Origin: Gammaproteobacteria bacterium
Lineage (GTDB): Bacteria > Pseudomonadota > Gammaproteobacteria > Burkholderiales > Gallionellaceae
Assembly (NCBI GenBank): GCA_018814405.1
Contig: JAHIZO010000004.1
Location: 1-64,000, forward strand
DNA length: 64,000 nt
Direction: 5' to 3'
Made by a program: the position numbers and the translations under genes. The notes below the pieces were generated by a model. It ran no database searches. It was given only the letters and a program-made list of their open reading frames with translations, and had not been told where the DNA came from. Positions within the stretch are counted from its first letter, which is position 1. Every line of letters starts with the position of its first letter. Positions 17,404-25,536 of the stretch are shown here, piece by piece.

Positions 17404-17803
17404 GTCGCACAAGCCATTCACCTGGCCGGTGCGCGTTTACTATCAGGATACCGATGCGGGTGGTGTGGTGTATCACACCAATTATGTGAACTTTATGGAG
17501 CGCGCGCGGACTGAGTGGCTGCGCAGCTTTGGCCACAGCAATGCCGGACTGATGAAAGAGTTGGGTGTGATGTTCGTGGTGCGCTCGGTCAAGATCGATT
17601 ACCTCAAGCCGGCCTTGCTGGATGACATGCTGGAAGTGACGGCCCACCTCACCAAGGTGGGGCGCAGCCAGATGACGCTGGCGCAAGAGGTGAAACGGGG
17701 TGATGAGGTGCTGACGCAGGCCGATGTGCATCTGGTCTGCGTGGGTAAAGACAGTTTTAAGCCGGTCAGTGTGCCGGAAATGTTACGCAAACAATGGGGT
17801 TGA
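17396..17803 (+). CDS. ybgC: Tol-Pal system acyl-CoA thioesterase YbgC
   Basis: A 135-residue hotdog-fold thioesterase. The motif [20 protein letters not shown] holds the catalytic Asp and the conserved VVYH turn. YbgC hydrolyses short acyl-CoA or acyl-ACP and travels with the Tol genes. The ATG at 17396, eight bases inside the ruvB end, is preferred over a GTG at 17375. It leads into tolQ four bases later, so the ruv and tol blocks appear to be transcribed together. Confidence 0.93.
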   Translation: MNKSHKPFTWPVRVYYQDTDAGGVVYHTNYVNFMERARTEWLRSFGHSNAGLMKELGVMFVVRSVKIDYLKPALLDDMLEVTAHLTKVGRSQMTLAQEVKRGDEVLTQADVHLVCVGKDSFKPVSVPEMLRKQWG

Positions 17804-17807
17804 ACGC

Positions 17808-18485
17808 ATGGATCTGATACGGGATTTGTCTCTGGTGCAACTCATCGGCAACGCCAGCCTGCTGGTGCAGTTGGTGATGGGCTTGCTGTTGGGGGTGTCG
17901 CTGATGTCGTGGTGGTACATCTTCCTCAAGATGTTCGCCGTGCGGGCCGCGAAATCACAGACCAGAGAGTTCGAAGATGCTTTTTGGGGCAACCCGAATC
18001 TGGTGGCCTTGTATCAGCAGGCGGGTAGTAAGTTGCGTCATGATCAGGGGGCACTGGAACATATCTTCGCCGCGGGTTTTGCCGAGTTCGTCAAGTTGAA
18101 GAAGACGCATGGTGTGGATAGTGCGGCACTGATGGAAGGCACGCGCCGTGCGATGCGCGCGCGCTACCAGCGCGAGATGGACCATCTGGAGTCGCACCTT
18201 TCTTTTCTTGCGACGGTCGGTTCGGTCAGCCCCTATGTCGGTCTGCTGGGTACGGTGTGGGGCATCATGAATGCATTCCGCGGTCTGTCCAGTGTGGGGC
18301 AGGCGACCTTGGCGCAAGTGGCTCCCGGTATCGCCGAAGCGTTGGTGGCGACGGCGATGGGCTTGTTCGCTGCGATCCCGGCAGTAGTGGCGTATAACCG
18401 CTACGTGCATGACGTGGCGCGACTATCATCCCGTTTCGAAAGCTTCATTGAAGAGTTCTCCAACGTGTTGCAGAGGCAGCCATGA
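17808..18485 (+). CDS. tolQ: Tol-Pal motor subunit TolQ
   Basis: A 225-residue inner-membrane protein with three helices: about 18-40, and the pair formed by VGSVSPYVGLLGTVWGIM and VATAMGLFAAIPAVVAYNRY. TolQ with TolR forms the proton-driven stator that energises TolA for outer-membrane invagination at division. The start is at MDLIRDLS, four bases after ybgC. Unlike most genomes, tolQ does not touch tolR: 145 bases containing several palindromes lie between. Confidence 0.96.
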   Translation: MDLIRDLSLVQLIGNASLLVQLVMGLLLGVSLMSWWYIFLKMFAVRAAKSQTREFEDAFWGNPNLVALYQQAGSKLRHDQGALEHIFAAGFAEFVKLKKTHGVDSAALMEGTRRAMRARYQREMDHLESHLSFLATVGSVSPYVGLLGTVWGIMNAFRGLSSVGQATLAQVAPGIAEALVATAMGLFAAIPAVVAYNRYVHDVARLSSRFESFIEEFSNVLQRQP

Positions 18486-18489
18486 CGCG

Positions 18490-18603
18490 GTGCGCGATAG
18501 CGCTAGGTGTGGGACAACGAAGTTGCGGTGTAGGCTCATGCGCGAAGCGCGTTATGCCGGAACCAATGGCTGCGGTGCACCTCCGTCGCCAATCTATATA
18601 TCT
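18490..18603. repeat. REP-like palindromic spacer between tolQ and tolR
   Basis: Three short palindromes stand in a row: GCGC-GATA-GCGC (18492-18503), CAAC-GAA-GTTG (18515-18525) and GCGC-GAA-GCGC (18540-18550). The last lies inside a larger imperfect one, GGCTCATGCGCG/CGCGTTATGCC (18533-18558). The text is not like tolQ or tolR coding sequence and resembles dispersed REP-type elements with GAA turns. No protein is supported here. Confidence 0.45.
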
Positions 18604-18630
18604 CGTAACTAACTTAACGGAGGGGCAGCC

Positions 18631-19050
18631 ATGATGAATTCACGTCGCGTGGCGAATCGTCCGTTGAGTCAGATCAACGTGGTGCCATATATCGACGTGA
18701 TGCTGGTGCTGTTGGTGATCTTTATGGTCACTGCGCCGATGATGAATCCCGGTCAGATCGAACTGCCCAGTGTGGGAAAGTCTTCAGCGCCGCCTGTCGC
18801 GCCACTGGAAGTGATGATCAAAAAAGATTCGACGCTGGTGCTGCGCGATCATACGCAAGGCGGTGCTGAAAAGCCGGTGTCGGCTAAAGAGTTGGCGGCG
18901 TTGATCCAGCAGAAGCTGGCGAAGAATCCGGAACAGTCGGTGGTGATCTCCGCCGACAAGAAGATCCGCTACGAGGAAGTCATCAACGTGATGGATATGC
19001 TGCAGCAGCAGAACGTCAAGAAAGTCGGTCTGCTCACCAAGGTGCGATGA
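18631..19050 (+). CDS. tolR: Tol-Pal motor subunit TolR
   Basis: A 139-residue ExbD/TolR-family protein. One N-terminal helix carries the proton-carrying Asp in YIDVMLVLLVIFMVTAP; a periplasmic domain follows. GGAGG precedes a double ATG. Its stop overlaps the tolA start (ATGA at 19047-19050). It works with TolQ as the stator of the Tol-Pal machine. Confidence 0.95.
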   Translation: MMNSRRVANRPLSQINVVPYIDVMLVLLVIFMVTAPMMNPGQIELPSVGKSSAPPVAPLEVMIKKDSTLVLRDHTQGGAEKPVSAKELAALIQQKLAKNPEQSVVISADKKIRYEEVINVMDMLQQQNVKKVGLLTKVR

Positions 19051-19799
19051 GCGCGACACTCCGCTACCGTGACCCCTATCGCTTTTCAGCAGGTATGCTG
19101 GCGATGGTGGTGCACATCGCATTCTTTGCCATGCTGGTGATGGGGGTACGCTGGCAGACCCACCAACCTGATCGCTTTTCGGTTGAATTGTGGGATAACC
19201 TGCCGATGCAACAGCCGACTGAAGAACCGGCTCAACAACCTGCTGAAGCGCCGGTGCAGGAGATTGTGGCGGCAAAGAAAGTGGTCGAGCAGCAGGCGTC
19301 CAGTTCGAATGTGCCGCAAAAGGCTGATATCGAACTGCGTGATAAAAAGTTACGCAAACCGATAAAGCCCCAGCCGAGTGCCAAAGAATTGCGCCAGAAG
19401 CAATTGCGCCAGAAGCAATTGCGCGAGGAGCAACGCGTGATGGAAGCTTATGTCGAGAAGCAGCGTTTGGCTGAACGAGAACGGGTGCGTGCGGAGGTGC
19501 TGGCCGCCACATCTGCCGAGATGGGGCGTTACCAGGACATGATACGCAGCAAGATCAGACACAATATCGTGATGCCGCCGGACGTTTTGCCGACAGCCGC
19601 CGCTGAATTCCAAGTGACGCTGCTGCCTGATGGGTCCGTGCTGGATGCGGTGTTGCGAAAGAGTAGTGGTAATGCAGCTTATGATGAGGCGACCGAGCGT
19701 GCGATCTACAAGGCCCAGCCTTTGCCGATACCAAGCGACCCAGTGCTGAAGAAGCGCTTTCGCGAATTACGCCTGACGATCAGGCCGGAGGATAGATAA
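19047..19799 (+). CDS. tolA: Tol-Pal spanning protein TolA
   Basis: A 250-residue protein with an N-terminal anchor (about 12-35), a long Gln/Lys/Glu/Arg-rich helical stretch (about 55-165, including a repeat of LRQKQ) and a C-terminal TonB-like domain (about 165-250, LLPDGSVLDAVLRKSSGN). It bridges the inner membrane to TolB and Pal. It is shorter than E. coli TolA (about 420 residues), mainly through a shorter helix. Confidence 0.9.
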   Translation: MSATLRYRDPYRFSAGMLAMVVHIAFFAMLVMGVRWQTHQPDRFSVELWDNLPMQQPTEEPAQQPAEAPVQEIVAAKKVVEQQASSSNVPQKADIELRDKKLRKPIKPQPSAKELRQKQLRQKQLREEQRVMEAYVEKQRLAERERVRAEVLAATSAEMGRYQDMIRSKIRHNIVMPPDVLPTAAAEFQVTLLPDGSVLDAVLRKSSGNAAYDEATERAIYKAQPLPIPSDPVLKKRFRELRLTIRPEDR

Positions 19800-19802
19800 G
19801 GA

Positions 19803-21056
19803 ATGAGACGCTGGATATTGTTGTGCCTGATGTTTTTTGTGATGCCGGCGCATGCCGTGTTGAACATTGAGATCACCGGAGCAGGGGAGCATCAGACGCC
19901 GGTTTCTTTAGTGCGTTTTTCTGGTGATGCCGCTATCGCGCAGGGTTTGCTCGATCTGGTGGGGAACGACTTGACCCGTACCGGCTTATTCAAATTGATC
20001 GATCCGGCAGGAAAATCACCGCGTGAACCGCGCGATATCCGGCCCGCCGAATGGGCGGGCGTGGAGGCGGTACTCATCGGCAGCATAGAGTCGCAGGCTG
20101 AAGGCAAGGTGGCAGTCAAGTTTCGTTTGCTCGATCTGGTGCGCAATGCAGAACTTATGTCGCAAGTGGTGACGGCCAGAGCGGATCAGGTGCGGGCAAT
20201 CGGCCACCGTATCGCGGACCTGGTGTATGAACGTTTGACGGGTAGTCCAGGCGTGTTTAGTACGCGTATCGCCTATGTCAGTCGCGATACGGGTGTCTAC
20301 CGACTGGTCGTGGCGGACAGCGACGGTGACAACGAACAGGCCTTGCTCACTTCAAAAGAACCCATCATGTCTCCTGCTTGGTCTCCGGATGGCCAGCAGA
20401 TCGCGTATGTCAGTTTCGAGAAGCGACGCGCTATGGTGTACGTGCAATCACTAACCTCTCGCAAACGTACGTTGATAGCAGACTTCCCGGGCAGCAATAG
20501 CGCGCCTGCTTGGTCCCCGGATGGTAAGCTGCTCGCCATGGTGCTGACGCGTGATGAAGAATCACAAATATATCTTGCCAACACCAATGGCGGCCAACTG
20601 CGCCGTATCACCTATAGCGACGCGATCGATACAGAACCGTCTTTTTCGCCGGACGGTAAATCCCTGCTTTTTACCTCTGATCGGGGCGGCAGTCCGCAGA
20701 TATATCGGGTTTCTATTGAAAACAATGAAGTTCAGCGTCTGACCTTTGAATCGGGCAATGCCTTTTCCCCCCGTTTCCATCCGGATGGAAACAGCTTTGT
20801 ATTTGCACATTTCAGGGATGGCGTATTCCATATTGCCGTGCACGATATGGAAAGCAGGCAAACACAGATACTCACAGCGGGTGGATGGGAGAAAAAACCG
20901 AGCTATGCGCCAAATGGAAAGATGATCCTGTTTGCAACTGAAGTGCAGGGTCGTGGTATATTGGCAACCGTTTCAAGCGATGGCCGAGTGAAGCAAAAGA
21001 TGGTTGCCCAGAGCGGTGATATCCGCGAACCGATGTGGGGCCCGTTCCTGAAATAG
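19803..21056 (+). CDS. tolB: Tol-Pal periplasmic beta-propeller TolB
   Basis: A 417-residue protein with a signal peptide (to about residue 18), an N-terminal alpha/beta domain (about 20-150) and a six-bladed propeller. The blades show the repeated PAWSPDG, PSFSPDGKSLLF and PSYAPNGK motifs. TolB binds Pal and TolA. It starts three bases after tolA and is followed by pal after 24 bases. Confidence 0.97.
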   Translation: MRRWILLCLMFFVMPAHAVLNIEITGAGEHQTPVSLVRFSGDAAIAQGLLDLVGNDLTRTGLFKLIDPAGKSPREPRDIRPAEWAGVEAVLIGSIESQAEGKVAVKFRLLDLVRNAELMSQVVTARADQVRAIGHRIADLVYERLTGSPGVFSTRIAYVSRDTGVYRLVVADSDGDNEQALLTSKEPIMSPAWSPDGQQIAYVSFEKRRAMVYVQSLTSRKRTLIADFPGSNSAPAWSPDGKLLAMVLTRDEESQIYLANTNGGQLRRITYSDAIDTEPSFSPDGKSLLFTSDRGGSPQIYRVSIENNEVQRLTFESGNAFSPRFHPDGNSFVFAHFRDGVFHIAVHDMESRQTQILTAGGWEKKPSYAPNGKMILFATEVQGRGILATVSSDGRVKQKMVAQSGDIREPMWGPFLK

Positions 21057-21080
21057 ATAAATTTAGAAGGAGTATGCGTG

Positions 21081-21614
21081 ATGAAAAAATTGATCCTCAG
21101 TGTGTTGTTGTTGAACTTGTTGGCTGCATGTAGCAGCAATCCGCCGAAAGAAGAAGTCACGGAGCCCGCAACAACTTCTGCAGCAGCAGTATCTACTACT
21201 GATGCTGACGCTCAAGCCGCTGCTGATGCGCAAGCCGCTGCTGAGGCACAGGCTGCAGCCGATGCAGAGGCTGCAATGATGCAAAAGAATAGCGTTTACT
21301 TCCCGTTCGATGTGGATGCTGTGCAGGATGCAGACCGCGAGACAATCATGAATCATGCTGAATATCTTGCAAGCCACCCCGATGCAAAGGTGCGTGTCGA
21401 AGGTAATGCAGATGAGCGCGGTAGCAGCGAGTACAACCTTGGACTTGGCCAGCGTCGCGCGAACAACACCAAGCGTGCATTGGTGTTGGGTGGTGCTTCG
21501 GCTTCCCAGATCGAGACTGTCAGCTACGGCGAAGAAAAGCCTCGTTGCAGTGAGCATAACGAAGCTTGCTGGGCTCAGAATCGCCGCGCAGACATCAACT
21601 ACAGCGCGCAGTAA
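21081..21614 (+). CDS. pal: Peptidoglycan-associated lipoprotein Pal
   Basis: A 177-residue lipoprotein with lipobox LLNLLAAC for acylation and sorting to the outer membrane. An unusually repetitive Ala/Asp/Gln linker follows (DADAQAAADAQAAAEAQAAA), then an OmpA-type peptidoglycan-binding domain (YFPFDVDAVQDADRETI, GNADERGSSEYNLGLGQRRA). The ATG at 21081 has GGAG eight bases upstream; an in-frame GTG three bases earlier is possible. Confidence 0.96.
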   Translation: MKKLILSVLLLNLLAACSSNPPKEEVTEPATTSAAAVSTTDADAQAAADAQAAAEAQAAADAEAAMMQKNSVYFPFDVDAVQDADRETIMNHAEYLASHPDAKVRVEGNADERGSSEYNLGLGQRRANNTKRALVLGGASASQIETVSYGEEKPRCSEHNEACWAQNRRADINYSAQ

Positions 21615-21616
21615 AC

Positions 21617-22390
21617 ATGAAGATCGCAGCCTCCCGATTGCTGGGCGGTCTGTTGTTGGTGTGCAGCCCCGCTTATGCGGGGCTGTTCGCTGATGATGAC
21701 GCTCGGCAACAGGTCAAAAAGCTGGAGGTGCGAATCATCTCGTTGGAGAAGCAGCTTGCCGAGATTGAGTTGCAGAACAAACTCGCTGTTCGTTCCCTGC
21801 TGAACTTGCAGATGCAGCTTGAGATGCAGTCTAGCGAGATGCGTAAGCAACGCGGGCTGTTCGAAGAGTTCGGTCATGCCCAGCAGGAAGCAGAGAAGCG
21901 GCAGAAGGATTTCTACATCGATCTCGATTCCAGGTTGAGGCAATTGGAGTCGGGCAGTGGCGGTGGGGCATCTCGCGCCGCTGCCGTGCCTTCCGGAGGC
22001 TCGGATAACGGATCCTCGGGAGAGAATCGGGCATTCGAGACCGCCTACGGTTTTTATCGCGCAGAGAGTTATCGTGAGGCGGCACTTTCCTTCCGTGATT
22101 TCTTGCGCCAGTATCCGCAGTCGGTGCATGAGGCGAATGTCTATTACTGGTTGGGGAACGCCAATTTCCTGTCGCGTGAATATGCGGGCAGTTTTGCGGC
22201 ATACAGCAATCTATTGAGTAAGTACCCGGATCACCCGCGAGCTCCCGAGGCTATGTTGAATATGGCTGAATGCCAGTTGTCGTTAAAGAAAAGAACCGCA
22301 GCTCGCAGCACTTTGAAAAAACTCATCTCACAGTTCCCTGGCAGCGATGCCTCGGATAAAGCCAAGAAGCGTCTGGCTACTATCAAGTAA
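21617..22390 (+). CDS. cpoB: Cell-division coordinator CpoB (YbgF)
   Basis: A 257-residue periplasmic protein: signal peptide (to about residue 21), an N-terminal trimerising coiled coil (about 30-110), a Gly/Ser-rich linker and a C-terminal TPR domain (about 140-257, AYGFYRAESYREAALSFRDF, then VYYWLGNANF). CpoB links Tol-Pal with peptidoglycan synthesis at division. The start is two bases after the pal stop. Length and order match the family. Confidence 0.95.
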   Translation: MKIAASRLLGGLLLVCSPAYAGLFADDDARQQVKKLEVRIISLEKQLAEIELQNKLAVRSLLNLQMQLEMQSSEMRKQRGLFEEFGHAQQEAEKRQKDFYIDLDSRLRQLESGSGGGASRAAAVPSGGSDNGSSGENRAFETAYGFYRAESYREAALSFRDFLRQYPQSVHEANVYYWLGNANFLSREYAGSFAAYSNLLSKYPDHPRAPEAMLNMAECQLSLKKRTAARSTLKKLISQFPGSDASDKAKKRLATIK

Positions 22391-22403
22391 TCCACTGTAG
22401 TTC

Positions 22404-23060
22404 ATGTCATCAGATCTCGGCAGTACGCTGCGTATCAGCGAAATATTTTTCTCGTTACAAGGTGAAAGCTCCCGCATCGGTTTGCCGACGGTATTTGTGC
22501 GTCTTACGGGGTGCCCTTTGCGTTGTGAATACTGCGACAGCGCACATGCATTCACTGGCGGCAAAAGTATGTCGGTACAGGAGGTTCTTGATGCCGTGGC
22601 GAAGTTTGACCCACACTATGTCTGTGTCACTGGCGGCGAGCCTTTGGCGCAGAAGCATAGCCTGACATTGCTGCGCGCATTGAGTGATGCCGGGTATGCC
22701 GTTTCGCTGGAGACAAGCGGGGCATTGGATGTCAGCGGAGTGGATGCGCGCGTGATGAAGGTGCTTGATATCAAGACGCCTGGCTCTGGAGAAGAAAGCA
22801 AGAACCTTTGGGAGAATCTGCAATATCTCTCTGGCAAAGATGAGATCAAATTCGTGTTGTGCAACGAAGCGGATTATCAGTGGGCCAAGCAGGTTCTGAG
22901 TGATCGGGATCTGGCGCGTCGCTGCGAAGTGACGTTCTCCCCGGTTCATGATGATTTGACTGCACGTGACCTGGCGGAATGGATATTGCGAGATCATCTT
23001 CCGGTGCGTATGCAGGTGCAGTTGCATAAGATATTGTGGGGCAATGAGGTGGGGCGTTGA
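22404..23060 (+). CDS. queE: 7-carboxy-7-deazaguanine synthase (radical SAM)
   Basis: A 218-residue radical-SAM enzyme in queuosine/preQ0 synthesis. The cluster motif is CPLRCEYC (CX3CX2C), as is usual for radical SAM, and the SAM-binding TGGEP follows at residue 73. The N-terminal [12 protein letters not shown] is typical of QueE. The final TGA is shared with the start of queC, so both steps of preQ0 formation are translated together. Confidence 0.96.
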   Translation: MSSDLGSTLRISEIFFSLQGESSRIGLPTVFVRLTGCPLRCEYCDSAHAFTGGKSMSVQEVLDAVAKFDPHYVCVTGGEPLAQKHSLTLLRALSDAGYAVSLETSGALDVSGVDARVMKVLDIKTPGSGEESKNLWENLQYLSGKDEIKFVLCNEADYQWAKQVLSDRDLARRCEVTFSPVHDDLTARDLAEWILRDHLPVRMQVQLHKILWGNEVGR

Positions 23061-23737
23061 GCGAAAAACGAGCAGTGGTGTTGTTGTCGGGGGGGCTGGA
23101 TTCGGCCACGGTACTGGCGCAGGCGTGTGCACAAGGCTTTCAGTGTCATGCATTGAGTGTCGACTATGGTCAGCGTCACCATGCAGAACTGGCGGCTGCA
23201 CAGCGTGTGGCAAGAGAGCTGGGTGCGCATGAGCACCGCGTCATCAATATCGATCTGACTGCCTTCGGCGGGTCTGCCCTGACAGATGCCAACATCGCCG
23301 TACCGGAAGCGGCTACAAGCGGGATTCCGCTGACCTATGTGCCAGCGCGCAATACCATCATGCTTTCGCTTGCCTTGGCTTGGGCGGAGGTGTTGCAGGC
23401 GCAGGATATATTCTTCGGTGTGAATGCAGTGGATTACTCCGGCTATCCGGATTGCCGTCCTGAATTCGTCGATGCATTCGAGCGCATGGCGAATCTGGCG
23501 ACCAAAGCGGCAGTCGAAGGTAAATCACTGACTCTGCATGCGCCGCTATTGCATTTGAGTAAGGCGGAGATCATTCAGGCGGGTATGCAGCTCGGTGTCG
23601 ATTACGCGCTGACTGTTTCCTGTTATCAGGCAGACGAATCCGGGCATGCTTGTGGTCGCTGCGATTCATGTCGTTTGAGACAAGAGGGGTTTCGTGCTGC
23701 GCAAGTTGAAGACCCAACGCGCTATCAAAATACATAA
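23057..23737 (+). CDS. queC: 7-cyano-7-deazaguanine synthase
   Basis: A 226-residue ATP-dependent enzyme making preQ0. It has the PP-loop [13 protein letters not shown] and a C-terminal zinc site ([21 protein letters not shown], four Cys). The first codon is TTG (23057), overlapping the queE stop as TTGA; no ATG lies between it and the PP-loop, so the weak start is probably real and keeps QueC dependent on queE translation. Confidence 0.95.
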   Translation: MSEKRAVVLLSGGLDSATVLAQACAQGFQCHALSVDYGQRHHAELAAAQRVARELGAHEHRVINIDLTAFGGSALTDANIAVPEAATSGIPLTYVPARNTIMLSLALAWAEVLQAQDIFFGVNAVDYSGYPDCRPEFVDAFERMANLATKAAVEGKSLTLHAPLLHLSKAEIIQAGMQLGVDYALTVSCYQADESGHACGRCDSCRLRQEGFRAAQVEDPTRYQNT

Positions 23738-23752
23738 ATCGTATTTGATGCT

Positions 23753-23780
23753 TTGACACTCGAGAGCAAACCCGTATAAT
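23753..23780 (+). promoter_or_regulatory. Consensus sigma-70 promoter for the tRNA pair
   Basis: TTGACA (23753-23758) and TATAAT (23775-23780) are both perfect hexamers with a 16-base spacer. They are followed by the GC-rich discriminator GCGCGC, typical of stable-RNA promoters under stringent control. Confidence 0.92.
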
Positions 23781-23799
23781 GCGCGCTCTCAATTTTACC

Positions 23800-23875
23800 G
23801 GGTCGGTAGCTCAGCCGGTAGAGCAGCGGACTTTTAATCCGTTGGTCCCGAGTTCGAATCTCGGCCGACCCACCA
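23800..23875 (+). tRNA. tRNA-Lys (anticodon TTT)
   Basis: The 76 bases fold as a cloverleaf: acceptor GGGTCGG/CCGACCC, D-arm GCTC/GAGC, anticodon loop CTTTTAA with TTT at 23833-23835, T-loop TTCGAAT and an encoded CCA. It is the first gene after a perfect promoter. Confidence 0.98.
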
Positions 23876-23889
23876 GTTTTTGTATTACC

Positions 23890-23965
23890 GCCGCTTTAGC
23901 TCAGTTGGTAGAGCAACCGCCTTGTAAGCGGTAGGTCGTCAGTTCGAATCCGACAAGCGGCACCA
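23890..23965 (+). tRNA. tRNA-Thr (anticodon TGT)
   Basis: The 76 bases fold as a cloverleaf: acceptor GCCGCTT/AAGCGGC, D-arm GCTC/GAGC, anticodon loop CTTGTAA with TGT at 23923-23925, T-loop TTCGAAT and encoded CCA. It shares the transcript of tRNA-Lys and ends just before a terminator. Confidence 0.98.
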
Positions 23966-23968
23966 ATT

Positions 23969-24002
23969 AAAAAAGGCCTGCAAAATTTGCAGGCCTTTTT
24001 GC
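23969..24002 (+). terminator. Intrinsic terminator after the tRNAs
   Basis: AAAAAGGCCTGCAAA pairs with TTTGCAGGCCTTTTT, a near-perfect palindrome with a T-run. Its symmetry lets it also stop transcription of the converging oxidoreductase gene, which ends at 24020. Confidence 0.93.
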
Positions 24003-24019
24003 TTTCTGATGCCGGAAGG

Positions 24020-25327
24020 TCAGGTTGTGCCGAACTTGGTATCCACCATCACGCCGATCTGCTTCAGGAAAGGTGTTGGCAAGGTACCACCAGCGCACAC
24101 GATGATGCCATCGTTCTTGATCTCCGCTTCCTCGTCGCCGAATTTGATCACTGCCGTATCCTGATTTATCTCTTTGACGCCAGACTTCAGATATATCTTC
24201 AATTTGCCAGCTTCGGACATGGCTTTTAGTTTGTCGCGGTTCTTTGGTTTCGCACCGCCGAATGCCTTACCGAACTCATCACCGCGTGCGAGCAGAGATA
24301 CGTTAGTGCCTTGCTCTTCAGCAACTGCCATGGCGGCTTCCACCGCGCTATCACCACCGCCGACCACGATCACATGCATGTTGCGATATTGTTCGGGGTC
24401 GATCAGGCGATAGACCACTTTCGGCAGCTCTTCGCCGGGCACGCCGAGCTTGCGCGGCGTGCCACGTCGGCCGATGGCCAGCAGGACTGCGCGTGTTTTG
24501 TATTCTTCCTTGCTGGTCTTGACGATGAAGCCATTGTCGGTCGGTGTCACATTCTCCATGCGCTCGTTGTAATTCAGTTTGATGCCGGTCTTTTCGATGA
24601 TGCCCAACCACCATTCCAGTAGGCGTTCTTTGCTGACTTCCTTGAAGTGCATCTCGCCGACGACTGGCAGCTTGACTGGCGCGGTCATCGCGACCTTGTT
24701 GCGCGGATACTGGAAGATGGCACCACCCAGTGAGCTTTCTTGCTCTATGACGAGGTAGCGAAGCTTGTGCTGGATAGCGCCCAGTGCCGCTCCCATACCC
24801 GCTGGGCCGGCACCAACGATGATGACGTCATAATCATTGTTGCTGCCTTTTAGCTTGGCGATGGAATCCATCGCCTGCGAACCTTGGCTGGCTGACTTGC
24901 GGATCAAGCCCATTCCTCCCAGTTCGCCGGCGATGAACAGTCCTTTGACGTTGGTCTCGAAATTTGGATCAACTTGCGGGATGTCCATGCCGCGCTTTTC
25001 AGTGCCAAATACCAAGGTGATCGCATCGTGCGGGCAAGATGCGGCACAGGCGCCGTGACCGATACAGTGGGTGGGGTTGATGAGCACCGCCTTGCCCTTG
25101 ATCATGCCTATGGCACCTTCCGGACAGGCTTTGATGCAGCTGCCTGAACCCAAACATAAGCGCGGATCGATCACAGGGTGAAGAGAGGAGGGCTCAGTCA
25201 AACCTTGGGTGATCGCCTCTTTCATTTGTTCAGTGGCGCTCGTTTCTTTCTTTTTTCTGCTGCCCAGATAGAAGAACATGATGATGATCAATGGGATCAG
25301 GTAAACGGATAGATCGATGATGTCCAT
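24020..25327 (-). CDS. Membrane-anchored ferredoxin/FAD/NAD(P) oxidoreductase
   Basis: A 435-residue protein: N-terminal helix (about 5-21), a two-cluster ferredoxin region (about 54-103), a GLFIAGELGG segment (about 129-138), then a thioredoxin-reductase-like unit with FAD loop VGAGPAGMGAA (about 171) and nucleotide loop VVGGGDSAVEAAMA (about 325). The cluster motifs are C58-x2-S-x2-C64-x3-C68-P and C88-x2-H-x2-C94-x3-C98-P: in each, the second Cys is replaced, by Ser and by His. [3Fe-4S] or His-ligated clusters are therefore likely. It is divergent from the cytochrome operon and could pass electrons between NAD(P)H and the membrane cytochrome. The direction is unknown. Confidence 0.85.
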   Translation of the reverse strand: MDIIDLSVYLIPLIIIMFFYLGSRKKKETSATEQMKEAITQGLTEPSSLHPVIDPRLCLGSGSCIKACPEGAIGMIKGKAVLINPTHCIGHGACAASCPHDAITLVFGTEKRGMDIPQVDPNFETNVKGLFIAGELGGMGLIRKSASQGSQAMDSIAKLKGSNNDYDVIIVGAGPAGMGAALGAIQHKLRYLVIEQESSLGGAIFQYPRNKVAMTAPVKLPVVGEMHFKEVSKERLLEWWLGIIEKTGIKLNYNERMENVTPTDNGFIVKTSKEEYKTRAVLLAIGRRGTPRKLGVPGEELPKVVYRLIDPEQYRNMHVIVVGGGDSAVEAAMAVAEEQGTNVSLLARGDEFGKAFGGAKPKNRDKLKAMSEAGKLKIYLKSGVKEINQDTAVIKFGDEEAEIKNDGIIVCAGGTLPTPFLKQIGVMVDTKFGTT

Positions 25328-25378
25328 AGCTTGTCGTCTTTGAGTTGTTGAATGGGGTGCGCCACTGGTCTGAATGAC

Positions 25379-25410
25379 TTGGCCGCCTGTCGGACTATTT
25401 CATATATAAA
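25379..25410 (+). promoter_or_regulatory. Possible promoter of the cytochrome operon
   Basis: TTGGCC (25379-25384) and the overlapping hexamers TATATA/TATAAA (25403-25410) lie in the 209-base divergent region with a spacer of 18-20 bases, giving a leader of about 120 bases. The match is moderate and could also serve the opposite strand. Nothing else in 25328-25536 is recognisable. Confidence 0.4.
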
Positions 25411-25536
25411 GCGAACTTTATTGTACAAAGCCTTGTCGCAGGCAGCGGCATTCTAGGGTTGTCGCGTAATTAAGACAAATTTATTCAGACAGGTTCAGTG
25501 AACGCAGTTAAAATTTGCGGGGCTTGAGGGAAGCTT

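Noticed and set aside
18409-18612. Small ORF across the end of tolQ and the spacer
   Set aside because: It is the tolQ sequence in another frame plus the palindromic spacer, with no ribosome site.
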